From: Kalmusia sp. IMI 367209
Taxonomy: Eukaryota; Ascomycota; Dothideomycetes; Pleosporales; Didymosphaeriaceae
Direction: 5' to 3'
DNA length: 64,000 nt
Assembly: GCA_027946365.1 (NCBI GenBank)
Contig: JAPEUQ010000001.1
Span: 2,170,001-2,234,000 of the forward strand
Shown: one piece after another, positions 1 through 11,009 of the stretch
Numbering within the stretch: position 1 is the first letter of the stretch
How the letters are laid out: each line of letters begins with the position of its first letter
The notes under the pieces: generated by a model
Seen by the model: only the letters and a program-made list of their open reading frames with translations
Told to the model about the DNA's origin: nothing
The model's database searches: none
Position numbers and translations under genes: made by a program

Positions 1-608
1 CTAGGAGGCTGAAGGTGCACATCAACCGCGCAACAGAAGAACTGAAGCAATGTGTGATGTTACTCAACCGACTGCGTTACGCATGGTGGACCGCCGGCAC
101 AATGGCTGACTTGGGCACCGCGGTCCTAAACAATGCAGACCGTAACACTCGCACCGCAAATACGCCTGCCGCAACGGCCGATCAATCCGCACAACCATCT
201 CATCCCATGACAAAACCCGATCCTGCTCAGAACCAACCGCATCACCATCCTTCTGGCCCGAGCAACTGGCAGACCCTCGATAACAATACGCCCATCGATC
301 CACGGCTGCAAAATGCAGCATCTACGCCCACGCCGAACATGACGCATCTTCTGAACCCCCTTCCACCGCCTCCCGCACCGGGCCAACATCCCACTAGCAG
401 CGAGCGCGGATCGCACCCTCACCATCCACAGCTCGTTCCCGCTGGCACTTTTGACTTCTCAGAAGCAAGCCCAGATTGGTTGAATTTCGACACCGCTTTC
501 GAGAACTTTGAGGGATTATTAGGAAGCTCGGGTGCAGACTTGAGCAACGAGCTGTTCAAACCGCTGAATTATGAGAGCCTCGATGGGTTTCTGGAGCCGA
601 GCAGCTGA
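1..608 (+). CDS. C-terminal part of a fungal Zn2Cys6-type transcription factor (5' end outside the window)
   Basis: The reading frame is already open at the left edge (codons start at base 3) and ends at TGA 606-608, so this is the last ~200 codons of a longer gene. The visible start has the pattern LRYAWWTAGTMADLGTA, which resembles the C-terminal helix of fungal-specific transcription factors (family knowledge; the zinc cluster itself is not in the window). The remainder is low-complexity, rich in Pro, His, Ser, Asn and Thr, and closes with an acidic-aromatic stretch (WLNFDTAFENFEGLLG, then LSNELFKPLNYESLDGFLE) of the kind found in transcriptional activation regions. Probable nuclear regulator; target genes unknown. 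Alternative: another regulator with a similar tail. The strand and frame are well supported by composition and by the antisense frames being broken. Confidence 0.7.
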   Translation, partial: RRLKVHINRATEELKQCVMLLNRLRYAWWTAGTMADLGTAVLNNADRNTRTANTPAATADQSAQPSHPMTKPDPAQNQPHHHPSGPSNWQTLDNNTPIDPRLQNAASTPTPNMTHLLNPLPPPPAPGQHPTSSERGSHPHHPQLVPAGTFDFSEASPDWLNFDTAFENFEGLLGSSGADLSNELFKPLNYESLDGFLEPSS

Positions 609-3600
609 GTGAAGGGATATACATGACAAGAGGTTGTTGATGGCGTTGACGAGTATGCTGTGGCAGTGGCACCGAACGGATATAGGAGTGGTATTGGCTA
701 TTCGTTCCTGTGTGTTTTAATTGCTCTAGGCCTTTTACATACTGTAAGTCTCAAGCGTGGCGTCTGGTGAGTGCCGGGAGGGCGTGCAAACCATCTTGCG
801 TACATGTATGTGTTGCACTCTCTTAGACAGTATTCTCGGAACATGTTGGCTATTACGGTATATATGCTTCTTGAACGGCATCTCACATATTTGTTTAATT
901 TTTTTTGTGAAGGAAAAGAGGACACGGGGAGTTTCTGTAGCATACCTTTGCATGACGACTTGATGATTTGTCGGGGGGTCGCTTATTCTGACTTCCTGCT
1001 CTACATTCTTGTGTCAGGCATGTACATACGAGTCCTCGGTCATATTAGGTTTTTTTCATATGATAAGTAATTCGCCATCCTCGCGTTGTGCCGGCTACAG
1101 ATCGTGAAGACTTGATATCTTGGAACAATCTTGTGGTTGAGACATGGATGTATCCGCTCTGACTAGTGAGGTTCAACAAATGGAAATGACATGGAGATGA
1201 CACTCAAGGAGTATGGCATAATCTATCTTATAGTTCGGAGATGTATCTGACTACCTCATTCCCGTTACTGTGCTGCCATGTATAGACGTCCGCTTCCCTT
1301 GCGAAGGTATGTGTGATACTCCAAATGAGCGGGCGATTGGTCAAAATTTCCCTCCCAAACACGTAAGGTGGACACTTGATCGTGTGGAAGAGGTTGAGCG
1401 TGCAACAACGAATGATAATGTGGATCGAATCTGCTGTCATCGAGAGGAAGACGATGGTGGTAGAACGTGCACACGCGTATCAGGACCAGCATACGATAGC
1501 CACAGGTACGTTACAGCCTAGCTTTTCTCGAAATAATTGAGCCCCGGACTTGTATGTCGAGAGGAAAGATTATTTTGGACGGTACAATTCACAAGGCAGA
1601 AGATGAGGAGCTTTCTAACGACGACGTGGTATTCAAGTGCTGCGGTGGCCTTGACAATCTACGTACTGCTCAACCTTCTCATGCAGATGCGAGTCCGGGT
1701 GCTGTTTGCACGACAGCAAATGAGTATACATACGTGCGAATCGAGACTTTTGCTACGTGAAACGCGGCGGAAGGTGCCTTTGTGCGAACGAAAGGGTCAA
1801 GAGACTGTGCAAGTCTCACAGTTTAGTCCTGCTTTTTGGGCTTTATTCATTCTTCTGCCTCGGATCGTATGCTGTTCACGTATGTAGTTGGGAGAGGCAC
1901 CTTTCCGAGGGACTTTCGCTTCGAGGCACGGCGTCGTGGGGATGCATCGGGGGGGAGTGTCACGATGTCTGGGCAAGACGTCCCTGGCGACGTGTTAGAC
2001 TGTTGCGGCGGTCTGGCCGAACTGAGTTGATAGATAGTAGCCGCCATGCATGGCCGATTTACAATGGATCTTATTGAAGATGAGTGGATATGCAGCTGGG
2101 AAATTCTTCGAGTTTGTTCTCTGTGAAAGCCTATTGTGTTGTACGGTGCTCGTAACAACAATCATCTAGATAGTACACCGTGAGGGGAGATGGATAAAAG
2201 TTTCAGGGGCTCTCGAATACCTATCAGGCTGTAATATCCTTCATTCGGGAAAGCCTGTTGACCATTAGTCTGGAGGACTATAAGAGGATCTGATTAGTCT
2301 CATGGTCCGCGAAGGACAGAGGACGACAGGAGCAGCGCCGCTCGGAAACCACCCAGAGAAAGTGTACAGACGATGACAGACATGGAGAACGTAGTCGCAA
2401 GACAGGCAGAGCCGCAGTCACCTGGAAGGGAAACCGGTAGTATCCCGTGCGAGTTTCTGCACGTCTCAGCGACGTCGACACGCAGGCCAGTGACTCACTC
2501 GCACCGCATAGTGAGCGCCTCGAGCACCAAGGTGTGAGGGATTCCGTGGGCTAGCGCTGAGGTTCCACGGCGAAACGCAGCAAGGCCGTCATGCCTGCCC
2601 GTGAATGACACGGCTGGCATGTCGCTGTCCCCAGGCGACCGACGGACGCAGAAGCCAAAAAAAAAAAGAAAAAGCCACTCAGAATAGCTGCGTCCCAAGC
2701 ATCATCATCACGTCGGGCGGCAAAGATGCAAAGATAGTCAAAGGGCAAAGAATAAAGATTTGCATGGAGTATGCACGACGTTGAATGCCCACAGCACCAA
2801 AATAGCACGGCAAGCCATGGTCCCGAAACGCGCCCATCATCGTCATCAGTTGTGGTTGTTTCGCCGCACATGTTCTGTAGTCACCAGCAACCATATTTAG
2901 ACGACGAACAGCAGACGGAACAAACGCAAAGTCGTTGCGCGCATATCTGGATCCTTTGCTATTTCTAGTTCGTCTAGCTCGTGCGCGTTGGTGTTTCAAC
3001 CAGATGACCTCGACGCCGCCGCAACCCAGCGACGCAAATATGCACGCACCCAGAGCAAGCGCACCCCACGGCTGCGGCACGCACGGTCGGCACACAGAGG
3101 TCGCTCGGATGCTATGCTAATTCGAAGGAAGTCGAACCTAGGGCTGGGAAACCAAACGGTTGCTTTTCCAAACCGATCTGTGGGGATGGATCGGGAGCGA
3201 TCGCGAGCGCAATTTGGGCTCGTTGGGCGTAATGCGGCGTGCCTCGCCGTGCGGCGCACCTTTTCTGCGGCCTGCACCTGCATATCACGTATTCACATCT
3301 GACGGTAATCGGTGTGTGTATGTGTGAGAATATGGCATTCCCCAGACTTCAGTCTGACCTGATGCAGCTGGGGAGGGCGTCTACGCGAAGCGTTGGTGGA
3401 GGCGTCGCGCGTATACGGGATTTGTACCCAAGGCTTGACGCATCCATCGCTCGAGTGAGATGATGATGATTATGATGATTGTGGTGCTCACGATTAGGCA
3501 TGGTGCATGTTTTGTTTGCGAATTTTGCGAATCTTTCCTCCCGTCGTCGTCAGTCAGCTGGGGCAGCGATTCCTACCGTGTACGCCTGCGCCGCACACCT

Positions 3601-6600
3601 GCGTTTCACCACGCGTTGCTTGTGGAGGGCCTGGCTCCCGACCCAGCGGCTAGGTAGATAATGGTAGCTCGTGGCTATGTTCTGTGCCTACCCGACTGGC
3701 CTCGTACGGGAAGGACAACTGGGGTCGAGGCGATGATGAACGCCGGTGTAGGCTGAAAGGTATGGCGTTGGACCCCTGCGGCGCTTGAGCGTCTCGAACA
3801 GTGCACACCTGTCTTGAGGCGCGATGAGGGAGGGGCGGGTGGAAGGAAGGTGTTCGGAGGTAGGATTGCTGCAAGGCGGGAACGTTGGAGGCCGTATAAA
3901 CCGTGATTGCTGACGCCGAATCCTCGCTGTCCGAGTTGTGGGTCACACAGCCTTGCAGAAGAGGATGGGAGACGTCTTACGTGCGGAAAGTAAGATTGGT
4001 GACATCGCAGAGGCCGAAACGATGATAGAACTGCTGCTTTGGGTACATCTGTACGTTCAAAAGCGTGCATGGGCTTACCGAGCCCGTTTGTAGGAATTCA
4101 TTAGCGAACCTTGGGGGCCAGCGGTTAGCTCTCTTGCACCTCGTGTGCACCTGGATGCGTAAATGCTTTCGCGGAGGGAATCATCCTCGCGGTGTCCGAA
4201 GTGAGTAAGGGCATATTGGAGGACTCGGGCAGGACGATGTTCGCTTTGGTACGAGTGCTGATTGGGTCTGTTCCATGCACATCGTATTGATGCTGATATT
4301 GGTGCTGAAGGTGGTCATCCACACGGCCTCATCAAAGAAGTTTGAACAAGCGCTCGGGGGTATACCTGTCTATGGTGTAGACGCTGTGTGACTTGTGACG
4401 CTCAATTACATCTCAGCTCGGCTGGAGACCCCGGCATAGAACGACGACCAAGTCAGAAGCTGGGTCAACTTGAACGCATTGCAACACGTCAAGAATTCCT
4501 TGTCTAGAGTTTCTACAAAGAAGCGGTCAAATCTTGGGGTACGGATCAAGTGCGGCCCGGACTGGTTCCATTGGTTGCTAACCAACGGTGTGGCCGTTTC
4601 GCTAGTAGTAGCCTGTCTCGCCCGACCACTTGGGCGCTAGGATATCTAGCAATGGGAGTATAGTAGAAGAAGCATATGATAATCAATGTACTAGAGAGCA
4701 ACATGTGAGAGAAAAAAAAAAAGAAGGGTGGTCGAACATGCAATGTAGATGCAACGATGAACCGTGGTGCAAAGCCGGAAGCTATCGGCCACCAAAGCCT
4801 CCCGAGAACGTTATCATATCATGACGAAGGCCCTATACAGAGCAGACGATGTTCAAGTGCAACGCCTGGGCATGCACATAATGACCCGGTGCATATGGGG
4901 CTAGGTCAGGTAATGTGGTTCAATCTGGATGCGCTGATATTTGACCAGAGTAGAAAGTATGCCGTAGCATGCCTTGGTACATCATCGGCCAGCAAACAAA
5001 CTTTAGAGTTGACCAGGTGTAAATCACAATAATGGGCCCGATCATGACTGCGCGTACTTTGCGGAGCCCTATGCGCTGATCTCGCAGGCAATCGAACGAA
5101 TGAGATGGGCGATGGCTCTGTTGTTGCTTCTTTCCCATATTAAAGATCTGACCTCAGAGCCGTTCGTGGATGAAACGCAGTGCATTTTTCCATGACCGAG
5201 CCATCATGGTAAATCACCCCACAACTTCGCAGTCAATCAGCACGCTGTTCGATCTGCACAGCTCAGCACACCTGCCCGAATGAATGATCGGTACCCGCGC
5301 GCTGATGGCTGGCCGGTTTCGAAATGCTGTTGGTCAAAGGGCTTCCCGCTGTTATTGCTGGGGTCGACCCGGAATTCATAATTTAGGTAACACCGGACAA
5401 GTCGCCTTGGGGGTAACATCGATGCCCATGAACAGCGCGCATCCAGAGCATGAAAAAGGCGAGAATAGAAATGTTTCCGGGACGGTAGCAACGAAACGGC
5501 CCCAAGCTGCAGACCGTGTCTTGGATGGACTGGCGGTCGCTCGGCAACCAATCAGTGCGCTTGTGTTGCCAAAGCAAAAGGGCGTGGTGAGCGGCTGTGG
5601 AAGCGGCTGGCAAGGGATGGCAATGTGGTCGGCAGTTTAGCCACCCCAGTGTTTGGCAACAGGCAAAGCGGCAAGGGAGCGTGCACGAGTGCACAGAGAA
5701 TGAAAAAGTTCACCATGGGGGAGATTGCCTCAACAACGCAACGTCAAAACGATGTTGGTTGTGTCATAGGCCCATCACTTGCGGCCCAGCCAGGGGATTC
5801 TAGACGAGGCCTGGAATCCCTTGACCGGAGACGAGTGGGTCTCATGAGGCACTGCGGAAGATCGTCGCAGCGACGGCGTCCACTTTTGTGCTCGACGGGG
5901 CCTGAGGAATTCATGCCTTTGTGCCCTCTGGCGGCAGCCACGTTGCGGAAGCGTAAAGTCATCGGCCCGGGAGACAGCAGGCCAGCGTCACGATTGGCGA
6001 AAGGCCCTGCAGGCGCGGTGTAGGCTACGCAAGTAGCGTTTCTCTAGCTGTGAAGACGTGCAGATGTTGAAGGAGGCTTTTGAGATGGCGGGGCGGACTA
6101 GCACCATATCGATAAGATCTTCCCGATCCACATGGCCGTCGTGGTTGGATCACGGGAAAGTCGACGCTACGCCCAGCGTGGCCAAGGGCTGTGGCCGCAC
6201 TCTACCTGCCTTAGGCAGGCCGAAGCAGCGGTGAGCGACCTGACACTGCGAAGGGTTCCGCTGAGACACACTTGGAGTACGTACTCTTTGCTACGGAGCA
6301 CGTCCGTCTGAAGAGTTCCGTTCTGCAACGGAGATGCATGAATTTGAGCCCGTCGCGCGATAGCCGTCCAGCATTGGTACCATTGGTAGCAACCCACGGG
6401 TTTGGTGGATCATCACGTCGGCAGACGCGCAGTCCGCCCCCGGTTTCGTTGATGCGCAAGATGGACGCTTCGCAGTTTTTCCCAGAATATTTTTTCCTTT
6501 CTTGCTAGGCCTCGAAGGACTCAGGGGCAACATTGCGGGTTCAGACAGGCAGTCGACACACCAAGCTCCAAAGAAGGCAACTCTAAAAAAGGCATGCTCA

Positions 6601-7299
6601 TTCACCAATCTATTGAGAAGTGCAGCGGCTACAAAGGACTCCGTAGCCGCGTCCATGGGCGCGCAGGCCAGGTGCGAAGCGAAGGAGATTATTGGGAACG
6701 GTATCCAGGGTACCATGGGCGTGACAGAAAGTGCCGGGACTGCAATCTCGCTCGGACATGATCAGCACTCCCTGGCGCTCACAGACTCCCGCTCCCTGTT
6801 TCGATGGAGGGATGGAGGGAGGCTAGCAGCGGGAAGCGACTCGACGAAGCATTGTTGTGCGGATGCCGCCGGCAAGCGATGTGAGCAGTAGTGGAGGAAA
6901 AAAAAATAGTAATAATGATAATGCAAAAAAAAAACCTGCAACGATGCAACGATGCTCGTGCAAGGCACCTCGTTTCCCATGAGTGGGTGCCACGCCCTGG
7001 CTCGGGCCCCGGCCTAGACTTGTCGACTGAGGACAAGCGCACGTCGTTCATCCTCCAACGGGCGCGAATACGAAAGGAAATGAGGTGCAGGCCGGCAAAA
7101 ATGCCCTGGCACGATCTCGGAGCCAGACTATTTGGATCAGCGGCCCCTTTCGATGGCCTGGCAGCGGTTCGCCGCTGATGGGAGCGCGGTTCGAACGAGT
7201 AGTGGCTTCGAAGATTGCGCAAGCGCCACGTTCGCAGAGGCAAAGAGGAAGAGATAAAAAAATTCCCAAGCGCCTGTTGGTTCTGCTCGGTGCCAGGAC
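609..7299. other. Gene-free stretch, no supported gene
   Basis: About 6.7 kb with only short open frames on both strands, none with a recognisable domain, consistent splice sites or codon pattern. It contains A- or T-rich runs (for example 2657-2667 and 6898-6905) and scattered CA/GT-rich patches. No tRNA-like B box with a matching acceptor stem was found by eye and no transposon terminal repeats were noticed. It may be intergenic DNA, long non-coding transcription, or old degraded sequence. A spliced gene with small exons cannot be excluded from reading alone. Confidence 0.5.
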
Positions 7300-7308
7300 G
7301 GCGGGCAG

Positions 7309-7335
7309 TGACGGCGACGGTGACGGTGACGGGCG
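7309..7335. repeat. Hexamer repeat, (GGTGAC)-like
   Basis: Repeated GACGGT/GGTGACG units in tandem, about four imperfect copies. It opens the repeat-rich 7.3-9.3 kb zone upstream of the Ran1-like kinase. Confidence 0.75.
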
Positions 7336-7560
7336 AGGGTCACAAGACGTCGGTGGAACACGACCAGTCTGGCGTCGGACTGGTGAGTCAGAAATCATGA
7401 TTGGCACAAAGCAGAGATTGCCGTCGCTTGTATTGGCTGGCGGCGAAACTCTGTAGAAAATTCTACGTGGCGTGGCGTGTCACTGGCGGAGCTTACGGGG
7501 CCCCGAGGGCAGGGAAGCCTCTCACGGGGCGCGCAGACGTTTAGTCAGCCGAGTGGCCGC

Positions 7561-7618
7561 AAGAGCAGCAAGAGCAGCAACATGGGCAAGATTGGCAAGA
7601 TTGGCAAGATTGGCAATA
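7561..7618. repeat. Two adjacent 9-bp minisatellites (AAGAGCAGC and GGCAAGATT)
   Basis: Two copies of AAGAGCAGC at 7561-7578 are followed by three full copies plus a partial copy of GGCAAGATT at 7585-7618. Both have period 9, so they would not change a reading frame. Confidence 0.85.
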
Positions 7619-8010
7619 CACGGACAAGGGAGAGGGGGAGAAGGACCAATCAGCGCTGCGGAGATGCCGGCGCGAGGCGATTGGCGGCGACATGGTTCTG
7701 CACCGTCGAAGCAACTGGGGGAAAAGAGAGAGAGAGAGGACTTGCCAAGGGCTGTGTCACGGCCAACGCTCTCTGGCGCTCGCAGCGTTCGAGACACTGC
7801 TCGCCCAGCGAGCGAACGAAGCGGAAACGGCAAAGATGGCGGAGGCACAAAGACGACGAGCGTGTGGCGGCTTGGGTGGCGAGCTCCACCCAGGCGAAAC
7901 CGAAACGTGACCGCGGGTGGCTCGTCCCAGGGCAGCCGTCCGACGAACAGGCCGGGTTCAGGCAGCGTCGAGAAAAGGTCTGATGGCAGCATGACAGTCA
8001 GAGCAGTGCC

Positions 8011-8040
8011 GCAGGCGTTGGCAGGCGTTGCAGGCGTTGC
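8011..8040. repeat. 9-bp minisatellite, GCAGGCGTT unit
   Basis: Three copies of GCAGGCGTT, the first two separated by one extra G. It is one of several period-9 arrays in this 1.3-kb segment. Confidence 0.8.
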
Positions 8041-8243
8041 ACGATCGTCGCTGGGCCGCTGGTTTCGTCATGGCCGGGGCGCGACGGCCACCACCATCGA
8101 ACTCCGGCCGTGCGCTGCGCACATACGCTCGCTGTACGAGAGCGAGAGACGTCGTAAGCTCGCAGGCTGTGACGCTAGCCGGCAACGGCCCAGCGCTTTG
8201 GCCGTGTTGAGTGAGTGTGAGTGGTTGTGTCTGGTGTGTGTCT

Positions 8244-8244
<1 letters not shown>

Positions 8245-8274
<30 letters not shown>
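8245..8274. repeat. (GT)15 microsatellite
   Basis: Thirty uninterrupted bases of GT, preceded by interrupted GTGTGTCT blocks from 8226. A second, shorter GT-rich block lies at about 8646-8672. Simple-sequence repeat, expected to vary in length between strains. Confidence 0.95.
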
Positions 8275-8275
<1 letters not shown>

Positions 8276-8464
8276 GCTTTCAGCCTTCTCGTTGGGGCGA
8301 GCGAGGCGCGGCTTGATGGCGAGAGAAGTGGGAGCAGAGCAGAGCCAGTGCTTGGTTTTTTTGGGCCGGTGACAAGAGGAGCCCGCGTGAGCCTGCCCAA
8401 AAGGCTGGTGTTGACTGGGGCCGCGGGCGGCGATTCGCCAGCTGTCCTCATGCTGTCCTCCCGC

Positions 8465-8500
8465 CATCCAGCCCATCCAGCCCATCCAGCCCACCCAGCC
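8465..8500. repeat. 9-bp minisatellite, CATCCAGCC unit
   Basis: Four tandem copies of CATCCAGCC, the last with a T to C change. It follows the same period-9 pattern as the arrays at 7561, 8011 and 8788. Confidence 0.9.
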
Positions 8501-8787
8501 CTCGGCCAGCTGAGCACGGCAGGCCGTCGCGGCCCTCTGCGGCCGTCTCAACACACTGGGTGTGTGTGTCTGTGTGTGCGCGCGCGCGAGGTGGCGACGC
8601 CCAGGCTGGGTCGCTACTGCAGCGCGCTGCTTTAGGTGCGGGCGTGTATGTGTGTGTGTCTGTGTGTGTGTCACGGCCAGGATGCCAGGCGGCCAGGATG
8701 CATGCGACTTGTGCTGACGGCACAAAACACTTGATTCGACGGGCGGCGGACCCACCCTGCTGCGTTGCCCATGCCGGCGTCGAGCGC

Positions 8788-8832
8788 TGCGTCCACTGCG
8801 TCCACGGCGTCCACTGCATCCACCGCACCCAC
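8788..8832. repeat. 9-bp minisatellite, TGCGTCCAC unit
   Basis: Five tandem copies of a TGCGTCCAC-like unit with one or two substitutions in the last three copies. It lies about 800 bp upstream of the kinase start codon. Confidence 0.85.
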
Positions 8833-9099
8833 TACAGTCGACACAGCCGCCCGGCATGAATCAGGGCGCGGCCTGCACGCTGGAACCGTCGGCTTTGTTG
8901 GACGGCGCTAGGCCCATGCAGGCAAGGGCGCCAAATCCCTCACTTTCGCCCGCTTTCGCCGCCCTGCTCGCCGTGGGCCCCAGCCGGCTGTTAGCTCACT
9001 CGCTGGCTTCCTCGCTGCTGCTCGCTGATGGGCCCACGGGTGGCCCTGTCTGTCTGCCCTCCCGTCTTCGTCATAGCGCCCAGACGCTGCCACCACCAC

Positions 9100-9625
9100 C
9101 ACCCTGCTAGGCCCATCCTTCCCTATATTTACAGAAACCGGGGCCTGCTGCTGCGGGCCAATAGCTCGCAGGGGCTGCCCAGACACACGAGCTTTTATCA
9201 CACTGGTGCCCAGCCGTGCTTCGATACGCATACATCATATCCCGCCTCACGCTTCACCTCATATACCTACTTCTTCTCCACGCCTACCCAAGAACACACT
9301 CCTTACCACACACATACACCACCACCACCACCACCACCATCACCTACACCAACCTCGCTCCCTATCCCAGCCCTTCCGCCATCCTTTTTGGCTCCCACAG
9401 CCAGCTTCATCCAAGGACATCCATGGGATCTCTGTTCTGTTAATACGTTGCTGCTGTCTCCTTCTCTCGCCCCCAAGTCTCCGTCACGGGACCTCCAGTT
9501 GGACTCATCGACCCAGTCACAGTCATAGCCAATCACACCCCCCCTTCCCCAGGAGTACTTAACCTGTCCTTGAGGCCTTCAGTGGACCGTCGAGGACTCC
9601 TTCTTTCCCCCAACCCAACCACAGC
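9100..9625 (+). promoter_or_regulatory. Probable promoter/5' leader of the Ran1-like kinase, with a (CAC)n repeat and a short uORF
   Basis: A TATATTTA motif lies near 9123. The following ~480 bases on the plus strand are pyrimidine- and CA-rich, as in many fungal 5' leaders, and include a CAC/ACC trinucleotide run at about 9316-9340. A complete small upstream frame of six codons (MGSLFC) runs from ATG 9423 to TAA 9443. The next ATG on the message is the kinase start at 9626. The transcription start was not determined, and a leader intron is possible. Confidence 0.45.
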
Positions 9626-11009
9626 ATGTTGCCGACCCCACCAGCATCTCCCACCCTCAATGGATTCTGTGCGCCCGAGGACCGTCTAGGCCAGCTTCTG
9701 GCGGGAAGACTGCAGCTCACCAGCATCCTTGGCGTTGGTGCCTATGGAGTCGTCTACACGGCCGTAGACATCCAGACCAACACGCCTTATGCTGTCAAGG
9801 CTCTCAACAAGCTCGGCTTGGAGCCCAGGCAACGCAAGTTCCAGCAGCGGGAAATCCAGCTCCACCACCAGGCCAGTGCGCATCCCAATGTTGTCTCCTT
9901 GGTAAAGATCATGGACGCCCCAGATTGCACATACGTGGTCATCGAATACTGCCCAGAAGGTGACCTGTTCTCCAACATCACCGAGCAGGGCAAGTACGTG
10001 GGTAATGACGCCCTTGCCAAAAGGGCTTTCCTTCAAATCTTGGATGCCGTCGAGTACTGCCATTCCATTGGAATCTACCACAGGGACCTGAAGCCGGAGA
10101 ACATTTTGGTGACTGACCAGGGAATGACCTGCAAGCTTGCCGATTTTGGCCTCGCCACCAACGATCACATCACCTCCGACTTTGGATGCGGCTCCACATT
10201 CTACATGTCGCCTGGTGAGTCGCTTTTGTTTCTTTTCTTTGCTTCTCCATCTCGACATGGAAGTCACGTGCTGACCCGACCCAGAATGCCAGACCCCGGC
10301 ACCCAAGGCCTACTCCTGCTACGCGTCAGCTCCCAATGACGTGTGGGGCCTAGGCGTCATTCTCGTGAACCTGACGTGTGGACGCAACCCATGGAAGCGT
10401 GCTTGTTTCGAAGACAGCACCTTCCGCGCCTTCATGAAGGATCCCAAGTTCCTCAGATCCATTCTTCCCATCTCTCCGGAGCTGGATTCCATCATGAGGC
10501 GTATCTTTGAGTTCAACCCAGTCAAGAGGATCACCATTCCTGAGCTCCGCGAGTTGATCCTCCGGTGCCCCAGGTTCACGGCGACCAAGTCGGCGGCTCC
10601 CACGCCACTGCCTTCCCCGCCGTTCGCCCCAGTGGACTACGCCCACGAGGCTCCATACAATGGATGCTACCAGGCCGTTCCCCCGGTTGCTGGTCTTCCT
10701 GCATCAGCCTACCACCCACCCTCCTGGGACCTTCCCTCTCCTCAACATTCCATCTCCTCCGGAAGCTCCAACTCGGACAACGAGTCGGTCTTCTCTTCCT
10801 GTTCGTCCGCTTCGTCCGCTTCCTCTACTTCCTCCTTCACCCACGTCAACAATCAAGCTCAGAAGCAGCAGCTACCCATTCGACCTGCTCACTCTACATA
10901 CGTTTCTCCACCGACCAATACCTGGTTCCATCCCTTCATACAAGCGGCCAACCTCGTCAAGCATGTATCGTTCCAGCCACCCATGATGGCCCCGGTACAT
11001 GTCTACTAG
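9626..11009 (+). CDS. Ran1/Pat1/Sks1-type serine/threonine protein kinase
   Basis: Two exons, 9626-10214 and 10285-11009, joined across a 70-nt GT..AG intron inside the codon for the Glu of the SPE motif; the sum is 438 codons (437 aa). Kinase landmarks are all present: glycine loop GVGAYG (about 36-41), AVK lysine (58), YHRDLKPEN catalytic loop (151-159), DFG (173-175) and MSPE (194-197). The catalytic domain ends near residue 290 and a Pro/Ser-rich disordered tail follows. The compact domain at the extreme N terminus and the CHSIGIYHRDLKPEN pattern match the Ran1/Sks1/Vhs1 family, which links nutrient status to growth, meiosis or filamentation in yeasts (family knowledge). Cytoplasmic or nuclear signalling role inferred. 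The start codon follows a pyrimidine-rich leader and lies just before MLPTPPASP, a common start in this family. Confidence 0.92.

Noticed and set aside
7189..7205. GGTTCGAAC as a tRNA T-loop
   Set aside because: No matching T-stem or acceptor stem around it.
7472..8635. 387-codon plus-strand open frame as a protein gene
   Set aside because: It runs through (GT)15 and several minisatellites, has no domain, and overlaps an equally long antisense frame. Kept as a finding only.
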